Assembly: GCF_964340395.1 (NCBI RefSeq)
Contig: NC_135568.1
Span: 1,645,001 to 1,709,000, forward strand
DNA length: 64,000 bases
Direction of reading: 5' to 3'
Origin: Glandiceps talaboti
Lineage: Eukaryota > Hemichordata > Enteropneusta > Spengelidae
Positions 56,086-64,000 of the stretch are shown piece after piece; within the stretch, counting starts at the first letter, position 1; the number at the start of each line of letters is the position of its first letter. A model generated the notes under the pieces. The model did not search any database and was not told the origin of the DNA. It worked only from the letters and a program-made list of their open reading frames with translations. Made by a program: the position numbers and the translations under genes.

Positions 56086-57906
56086 CTAAAATATGAAGAG
56101 ATGAAATGTAGATGATTAGTACTTGTCTATTAATTGAGATGGGGATATACAATTAGTTATAATGAATCAATATCAAATTTAATCATACTGAGACAGCCAA
56201 AGCAAAGTGCCGCGCTACTTTTACAGTCTTATTAAGTAACTTAAAGACAAAAAAGAACAGACTACAGTCAATTTCATCGCAGTATTTCATGAATACAATG
56301 CTTTACTGCTACTGAGAACTACTCACTGTAGTAAGTAATCAAATTGGTATAACTCGATATGAATTCCCCCATTAACAAAATGAGATAGCGTATAGCAACA
56401 CAATGTACATGTAGTGAGATTAAACCAAGACTAAACTCAAATATTGTAGTAGAAATAACATAAACACTGTATTATTTCACTTTTTAATTTGGGACTCGCA
56501 TTAGAAATCACTCTCATGAATATTTTACCTAATCACTCCAATAAAACTGCACAAAAAATATTGGAGAATAATATCTAATTATACAGAAGAGAAGCACTGT
56601 ATCACTGTGGGCCAAGAAAAGTGACTACAACACCATTCAACATAACCATGTATGCATGGTATAACAAATCACAATGTATTACACATCATTTTAGGAAACA
56701 AAGAAGTAGAATTAAAATCTGTGTTTTATACCTTACATCCTTCAGTCTCCCATTTTCCTCTATCCTCATTATAATACCCACATTTGTGTTGTGTCAGCAT
56801 CAAGGTAAAATTTAGTTTACCGAAATCTGTTAGAAGAGAACATTGTCAAGTAATTAAGGCACAAAACAAACTTAAATACAGTTTTGTAAGAATGGTTATA
56901 CCTTAAGAGACAGACAAATGCAACAATTGTATTACAATGTGTATGAATCACCCTCTGCATGAGATAGATACAAGCAACAATTATATCCGTTCTGACTTTT
57001 TTTCCTGCACCACTCACTTTCTTCTGTAGTTTTATCTGGGCAAAGCATTGAGACAGTGATTTTTACTACTTTAACACTACCAAGGAAAATAATAATTATA
57101 CCTTCCAAGGCATTCATTGTGAAAACTTACCTGTAGGAAGTGGAAAATCAAAGAAATAATGTCCATCATAGATTATTTCATCTTCAGGAATAAAAGTCTT
57201 TGATAGTGTTCCATTTAACGTCAACAGTGTAGTGTACTTATAGTTGTGTCCAAACTCTACAGTAGCATTACTGAATCTCTGAATGTACATATAAAGTGAA
57301 GTTTTCCAAGACACAGGTTGTGAACAGCTCAACATTATGGTTACTGCATGAAGTATTTCCAAATCCTGTATATAGAATAAAGAATTATGCTATCAGTTTA
57401 AGAATCGCTATTCTGGTTCTGATACACAATTATATAGAATGGGATGATTTTATTTTATAAATGACTGATTATTCACATAACCAGATAGTTCCCAAAAGTT
57501 AGCTTCTCTAGAAACCAGATTTAAACTGAATGTCTTCTGTATGGGCAAAGCCTTTTAGATTTTTGTTCCCACATACAAATGATTGTTGGAATGTAAAATT
57601 TTTGGCAGGAGCTTTCATACATGATATCGTCCTTAATTGGTAAATTAATTATACCAAACTACATGAAATTTGAAGCTTGCATACTTAAGATATTATGGAA
57701 CTACACAAATGAATTAATTTTGCATGAAGATAGCTAATGAAAATTATTGATTTGGCAAATGACTGATTACAATTAGATAAATGAAAATATTTCTTTAATA
57801 TTCGTAAGATGTTTACCAAAACCTAATCAGTCAAGGTATTATCCTAACACATAGGTGTATCACATTTGGTTTGAATAGAGGCAACCATTTTTGAGAAAAC
57901 AATGAC

Positions 57907-57941
<35 letters not shown>

Positions 57942-60900
57942 CAGACAGACAGACATCACCATACTATAACCTTCACTTGCGGAAGGCAAAAAAGACTAGT
58001 CATATAATCATAATAGTAAATTTGCTACATATTAACCATTTAGCTTCAAAATTTATCACCCATTGCTTAACTCACGTAGCCTTGATATATTGGTTATACG
58101 GAAAAGCAGCAGTGTTTGTATTAAATAATATACAAATTGGGATAATTAATAATAATGAATTCTGCTTTATATAATGCTCTAATATTTTCATGTCCACAAA
58201 TGAAGTGCTTTCAGTAGGTTGCTGATATACTGTTGATGTTTAAGCTATAAACCACCCCCTGGTGCTGGTATACCATTGAGGTTTTGAACAGTGAACGCAA
58301 TATATGCACGAGCGATAGCAGACAACAAACAGTGGACATCAAAATTTGGACGCGTGCCAACTGTTCATTATCGCTCATATTAGACGTGTTAGTTCGATGT
58401 CTAGACCAATCAGATCTCTCGATTTGCGCCATCAATATACTGGTATAATATAATGTTAGTTTTGACAGTTACCTGAGTATCCCATCGGTAATAATAAAGA
58501 CGATCCGCATCATTATAGAACCAACTGAGTGTGACATTGGATTCTGAGTGTTCATCATTATGGAACCATATCTCAATATCTTCTTTAGTATTATTAACTG
58601 AAATATATCAAATTCAATATCATGATATCTAAGTAAGTAATATATTAAACAATAAGCTGTAGCCCTTCAACGAAATATTATGGAAATATTCATACGTTAG
58701 TAAATAGAATTTACAGATGATATCCATGCTATCTTACTGTTTTGAAGCACATTTATTATCAACCCTATAACTTTTTTTGCACCGATAACAATAATGAGCC
58801 AGCTCGGAGACACAAAAATTTGGGTTTGATAGAAGAATTGACAAGTCCCTTTTTCTACATTAAACTTTATTACCAACATTTCAGCCTCACAGAGGACTCT
58901 TCAGGGTCTAAAAAGCAATAACAAAACAAACGAAACAAAAGTAAGTAAAAAACCAAAACAATTGGTCTATTATATATGTATACCTACCCTTAATCTTCCT
59001 ACCGGTTTTGTCCGTAAATGATAATAGAAGTATATCGGTTGTAAATCCACCATTACCACTGTTGAGATTACCATAATTACCACCTACACGGAAAATCTAC
59101 AAAATGAGGACAAGGTAACGTTCACATTTGTTGCAATACTGAAAATGTCTTCCAGTTGTGCTATTGTATGCAAACTCTTTCTGTATGTTCTATAGATTCT
59201 AACTTATACTTGTACTATGTATACATGCTATGTTATATGTATGTGAATATATTGGTGAGGTGCAGTTTATCTACTGTCAAAAGCCAACATACAGGTGAAT
59301 GGGGTACCATGTATACATGCTATGTTATATGTATGTGAATACATTGGTGAGGTACAGTTTATCTACTGTCAAAAGCCAACATTCATGTGAATGGGGTACC
59401 ATGTATACATGCTATGTTGTGTATATATGTGAACACATTGGTGAGGTGCAGTTTATCTACTGTCAAAAGCCAACATTCATGTGAATGGGGTACCATGTAT
59501 ACATGCTATGTTATATGTATGTGAACACATTGGTGAGGTACAGTTTATCTACTGTCAAAAGCCAACATTCATGTGAATGGGGTACCATGTATACATGCTA
59601 TGTTGTTTATGTATGTGAATACATTGGTGAGGTACAGTTTATCAACTATCAAAAGCCAACATTCACAGGTGAATGGGGTATTTACTAGTTTAGCTTCAAA
59701 AACAGATGAGCCGTGAATTCAACTTTTAGAGGAGAATATCTTTCAGGTACCTGGTGTAGTAAAACAATATAATTACAAATTATGTCAGTACATTTTCGCA
59801 ATAATCAATAGTCAAATTTCCGGTTCCAAGATGCATTGCACGAGAGGACATCGTATATATTGTTACATTTAGTCTTTTTTTGTCTTTAGTATGTTTGAAA
59901 TAACATTTGCATCAGGAAATGATGGAAACACATGTTGATGTCTTTGATTATGAGTGATTTTATAGAACAAAGACTAAACACCATCAATGAGATAGAGGAA
60001 TTTTATGGGTGAACCCAGGGTACGGTCAGGTGACAATTAACCGTCCCGGCCCCTGAGTATAGCGTGTGCAAACCCCTTAGAACATACACGATACATGGCA
60101 TTATATTGAGAGATGCACTATGCATCTTGGAACTGGCAACAGGTCTATATGAGGGGAGCAAAAATACAATTGGCAAGTTGCTTTTCAGATCAGCTGGGAG
60201 GGAAATAATATAGTATCAATAACAATGAATTATCATAATTCATATCATATTTTGAAGAGAATTAAGGAAAGACAGGTACTAATATAACTAACATAAAGAT
60301 ACTTACTATTCTATTAATTTCCCTTGGTTCATAATTCCTAAATATAGATTTATATGGTGGTATGAAAAATCCAACGCTCTCTTCCAAGAGTATGGTTGTG
60401 TTGCAAACATCTTGTGGTGTACTTGTCATTACCTGGAGTTCAAGTGATGGTGTCTTCAAGACAACCGATCCGTTATTATCTTCATTTTCTTTAAGAATGA
60501 AATTGGAAAGAATTTCAGCTGTTTCAATTATGACGTCTGTCATTACTTCGGTCTCATCCTGTGTTAATTTCAGTTCTTCATTATCTTTAACTACAGTATC
60601 AATATCGTTGATAAAATCTTCAATTTCGCCAAGAATTTCTGTAAGTTCAAGAAATAGAGAATAAATAACTACAACATGAATAATAATGCCAAATTCTAAA
60701 ATAAAGTAGAGAAAGTGACTATACCATAGTTGAACTTCAGTCAGTCAGTCAGTCAATCAATCAATCAATCAATCAAGCAATCAAGCAATCAATTTATAGC
60801 TACAGTCTCCACTGAGTACAAAGTTCAGAAGTGCTGTACATTAAAAATACTATAGAGAATAAATAAGTGCTTTTAGTTTCTTCTGAAGACACAGGTTGTC

Positions 60901-63025
60901 AGCTTCTTGCCTTAATTCAAATTGCACTTTTATTCAATAGACAAGGTGTATTTTACTGATAATTGGAGCGTACAAGGAGTTGTGCACTTTTTGCAACCAA
61001 TGCTGATCTTCCAATAGTCTTTGTACCTTCCTTGTCTTTTTATATAAATATTTCGCTTATCGCAACCGATTGATATAATTCCTATAATATAGTTTTTGTG
61101 TCCATCGTGAAAGTTTACAAAATATATTGTATCAATGTCTATACATACCTTGAGATACATCAATTCTTTCCTCCTGGTTAAGATTAAAATTTAAGAGGTC
61201 AGAGGTCAAGTTGAGGATGCTTCCCATTGCACCAATGATCTATATTACAATACAAAATAACACATGGTTAGATGTGAATGAAATAGAGAACTATTCTTGT
61301 TTACAGAATAATTCACAGTTTCTAACATATTTCCTATGTGATAAATATTTCATTAGGCACTTCCTGAAATCTGGCAGAAGCGACATTTTGAATATCAATA
61401 TGTCAAATAGATATATGAAGGACTTAGATAAAGAAGTCTTGCTTAAAACTCAAGAATTGACACATCAAAGTTACACTTAGACTAGATACAATATTTTTAA
61501 TGAATTCACAAAGATTGCTAGTTTTTATATCATGAAAAGATTTAATACAAGATTGCACTGATAATTTGTATTTGTTTATGTTTATGTGTTTAATATTAAA
61601 GTGGCCATATGGATGAGAATTTGGTATTTATTTTGGATCTTTATTTTATAAAACAGCTTCACTATGTTTTTCTACTTGAAAAAATAATGTGAAATAACAT
61701 ATACCAAGTTCATGTTCATAACTTAATACATTGCAAAAAGATGCAAAAAGTGCAAAAAGTTTGTTATTGTACGTACAATAACAAACATGTCACACATTGT
61801 TTAATCTTTTGCAGTTTATTGAGTTGCAAACATGGACTTGGTATATGTTATTTCACATTTTTTTCAGGTAGAAAAACATAGTGAAGCTGTTTTATCAAAT
61901 AAAAATCCAAAATTATATATCAAGATCAAGTAATCTAACATGGCTACGTTCAATAGCTTTATTACATACAGTACGTACATAATATGCATGAGCCAGGTTC
62001 AACAAAAAATATGGAATATATATACTCTGGTTGTTTTACGTCACGACAACACATGTCTATGTCACGACAATGTGTGTCTACGTCATGACAACACGTGTCT
62101 ATGTCACAACAACGCGTGTCTATGTCATAACAACGCGTGTCTACGTCATGACAACACATGTCTATGTCACGACAATGTGTGTCTACGTCACTACTTCTTA
62201 TGTGTTTGAAATCGGGTCAAAATGTTCAAAATTTCCATTGCTTTCCCTGATTTGTTTTTTTATTACTATCGATGGTATAATTATATTATTCCCAATATTT
62301 TTCAACCTGAAAATACTGATGACCTAAGAGTTGTCACTACTCATCTAGCAACTCAGAATGACAAGACCCCTTAGGTCACTCGTATTTTCTTTGACTGAAT
62401 GAAGAAATCTATTGTGAATAATATCTAAATATACTTACATCTGTTTTTGTATTGTTGGTAGCTGTGTTATTAACGAATGACACTTCCTTTCTGATAACAG
62501 CTAATCTATCCTCTACGATAACCACTGTAAATATATGACAGGACAGGAGTCTACTTTATAATAGTATCAAATTAAATATTCAGAAGAATGTGAAGAAAGA
62601 ACTATGTCAAAAAAAATATCGAAAATCAAATAAACTTATCAAACCAGGATATAGCAATGCCACTTGAACACGGTTTGAACAGTGCCACTTGAAAAGGAAT
62701 GTAACAATCACACTGAACAGGATTATAAAAATGCCACAAAAGTGCCACATGAACAGGAATACCTGACAATTATGTCCCATAGTTCAAATTTTACTGAATA
62801 CTTATAGACACTGCATATAGTTTGTAAACTAAACTATGTTGAATGGTATCTTACCAGGACACACACTGTCATGACAATCGCCATCCATAGATCCAGGTCC
62901 TGTACAGTTATCCCCACCATTAGCAGGTGTTGGGTTATTACATTCACGTACAAGTGTTTGTGTACCATTACCACACGTAACTGAGCAATCACTAGCAGCT
63001 GACCAGTTAGACCATCCTCCATGTA
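56029..63025 (-). CDS. TSP1-GAIN protein ending at the GPS (gene B, 5' end outside window)
   Basis: Tandem paralogue of gene A. Nine exons are present in the same order and phases: 63025-62855, 62524-62439, 61239-61149, 60638-60307, 59096-58988, 58597-58473, 57365-57131, 56826-56732, 56085-56029. They begin with the TSP1 domain ([20 protein letters not shown]) and run through the polycystin-type GAIN domain. Every exon length equals that in A except the long one, which is one codon shorter. The end is again CLCNHLR-stop, here AGA TAA rather than CGA TGA. No frame break was found, so the gene looks functional. PAN and signal exons, if present, lie past the right edge; none was seen in 63026-64000. 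Confidence 0.85.
57366..58472 (-). other. gene B intron with CAGA microsatellite
   Basis: (CAGA)n at about 57905-57952. The region 58215-58445 is locally CpG-richer but no exon was found. Confidence 0.45.
59205..59680. repeat. minisatellite, 93-bp unit, about five copies
   Basis: Units start ACCATGTATACATGCTATGT and contain TTTATCTACTGTCAAAAGCC. 93 is a multiple of 3, so frames run on, but the array is intronic to gene B. Confidence 0.9.
59817..60139. repeat. MITE-like element, GGTTCCAAGATGCATTGC family, copy 2
   Basis: Same inverted termini and interior as 28115-28414 (shared ATAGAACAAAGACTAAAC). Confidence 0.8.
60740..60795. repeat. (CAGT)n(CAAT)n microsatellite
   Basis: Short tetranucleotide runs in a gene B intron. 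Confidence 0.9.
61628..61915. repeat. large palindrome with a 26-bp perfect centre
   Basis: Arms of about 140 bp share AAAACAGCTTCACTATGTTT, TGAAATAACATATACCAAGT and TTTGTTATTGTAC. The centre (61760-61785) is a perfect palindrome with no spacer. The arms differ at scattered sites and by small indels. Confidence 0.85.
62030..62200. repeat. minisatellite, 21-bp unit, about eight copies
   Basis: Unit GTCACGACAACACATGTCTA plus T, varying at its CG positions. Intronic to gene B. Confidence 0.9.
62855..63025 (-). CDS. TSP1 exon, gene B
   Basis: 171 bp, phases 1-1, nearly identical to 47069-47239. All six cysteines and the W..W motif are kept; it ends HDSVCPG. Confidence 0.9.
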
Positions 63026-64000
63026 CTAATTCAGTGATGAATATATGACATATTTTTATTCACTACTTATTTTACTGAAATATATTCATTTACTATTAAG
63101 CATATATCTAAAAATTAATTACCAAAATCTTGATACATTCTTCATAATGGCAATACATCATCCCTTCCCCATCCGTTTCCATGTTCTACTACACCCATAC
63201 ACCCATGTATGAAAAGAGTCTGAACATATGTTAAAGTAACACTTAACTACGTTGTATTTTACAATTGGTAAGTAAAACTTCCTGCTTGAAACTGTTTTAT
63301 GGTCAAATAGCAAACGTCCCAGTTCAAGCAGAATGTTGTGTATTCAAATGGCATGTATAAAATCTCCTACTGAGTAATTTGCAATGTTAAAATGCTTATA
63401 GTAATTTTTACATTAATTGAACCCCATAGAATATATACATGCAAATCGCAACTGTGCTACTTTTTACAAATCAATGGTACCCAGAAAATATCAAATACTT
63501 GAGAGTTCAAAATGTCATTGAATATGATTTCATTATGATTATAATTATAGTTTGAAAATCACACAGTATTTTTTAAGAGGAAGGGATATCGAAGTTACAC
63601 AGATTGTGTCTCTTCAACTTTCAAGGAACCTTTATCATAAAGGCACACACAAATCTCGTAAGATAGCACTTGCAGGACACAGTAATATCTGATACAACGC
63701 GATGTTACAGCCTGTGTTGAATTACCGTTCACTGGCTCTGTTTGATACAACAGTGCAGAAACTAATACATACTACACTTTTAAGAAAGCAAGATCAAATG
63801 AAAGTTTTTTGTGCTGTTTGTCTATTAAATGAACTATCGTACCCCCATGCAGACATCAAATGCTGACGTCAAAATATTGGCACCACGTGTCTGCATCTAT
63901 TTGCAGTAAGTTTAAATGATTTTTTTCGTAACAGACAAAATGTAACGGGAATGATCTTGCTATCTTTGTGTCGAGTGTAATGTTTCTTATTGGTTTCTGC
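63026..64000 (-). other. presumed intron of gene B, right edge
   Basis: No cysteine-rich PAN exon or other coding sequence seen. In gene A the PAN2 exon starts about 950 bp upstream of TSP1, so the equivalent could be just outside. Confidence 0.4.

Noticed and set aside
61211-61480. Plus-strand open frame of 89 codons
   Set aside because: It overlaps the minus-strand gene B exon at 61149-61239 and matches no family I recognise.
62030-62200. A CRISPR-like array
   Set aside because: A 21-bp head-to-tail repeat without spacers, in an animal intron.

Overview
This is animal nuclear DNA: AT-rich, with multi-exon genes using GT-AG introns, a heavy load of non-autonomous foldback elements and LINE tails, and many mini- and microsatellites. 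The protein families (TMEM26, BTB-kelch, Tudor/Schlafen-like, and PAN, TSP1 and polycystin-type GAIN modules) fit an invertebrate, probably marine. Sequence alone does not let me choose between a non-vertebrate deuterostome and a lophotrochozoan.

Layout. (1) 355-545, minus: first coding exon of a TMEM26-like membrane protein that runs off the left edge, with a CpG-rich promoter-like stretch at about 560-900. (2) 900-9,975: mostly intergenic, with foldback elements and minisatellites. (3) 9,976-12,225, minus: intact single-coding-exon kelch protein with two BTB domains in tandem, BACK and kelch repeats. (4) 12,269-18,990: repeats only. (5) 18,990-19,760: CpG-rich area with a candidate divergent promoter and a possible minus-strand first exon. 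(6) 22,033-36,961, plus: an 18-exon gene I could splice fully in frame. It encodes about 818 residues: armadillo-like repeats, an extended Tudor domain, more armadillo repeats, and a C-terminal Schlafen-like (SLFNL1-type) AlbA domain with a short coiled-coil tail. (7) 36,962-41,745: repeats. (8) 41,746-53,072, minus: a 12-exon gene, complete in frame, for a secreted protein of 598 residues: signal peptide, two PAN/apple domains, a TSP1 domain and a polycystin-type GAIN domain. The chain stops one residue past the GPS scissile leucine. (9) 56,029-63,025, minus: a tandem paralogue of (8), nine exons in the window and the 5' end beyond the right edge, with the same stop position made by different codons.

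Most interesting points. The armadillo-Tudor-Schlafen fusion joins in one chain two modules separately tied to germline small-RNA pathways. The paired GAIN proteins appear to be natural soluble versions of a fragment other animals make by GPS autoproteolysis. A third theme is repeated tandem duplication of exon edges together with their splice sites, seen at four exons in two genes. The armadillo-Tudor-Schlafen gene (plus strand) and the upstream GAIN gene (minus strand) are convergent; nothing links their functions.
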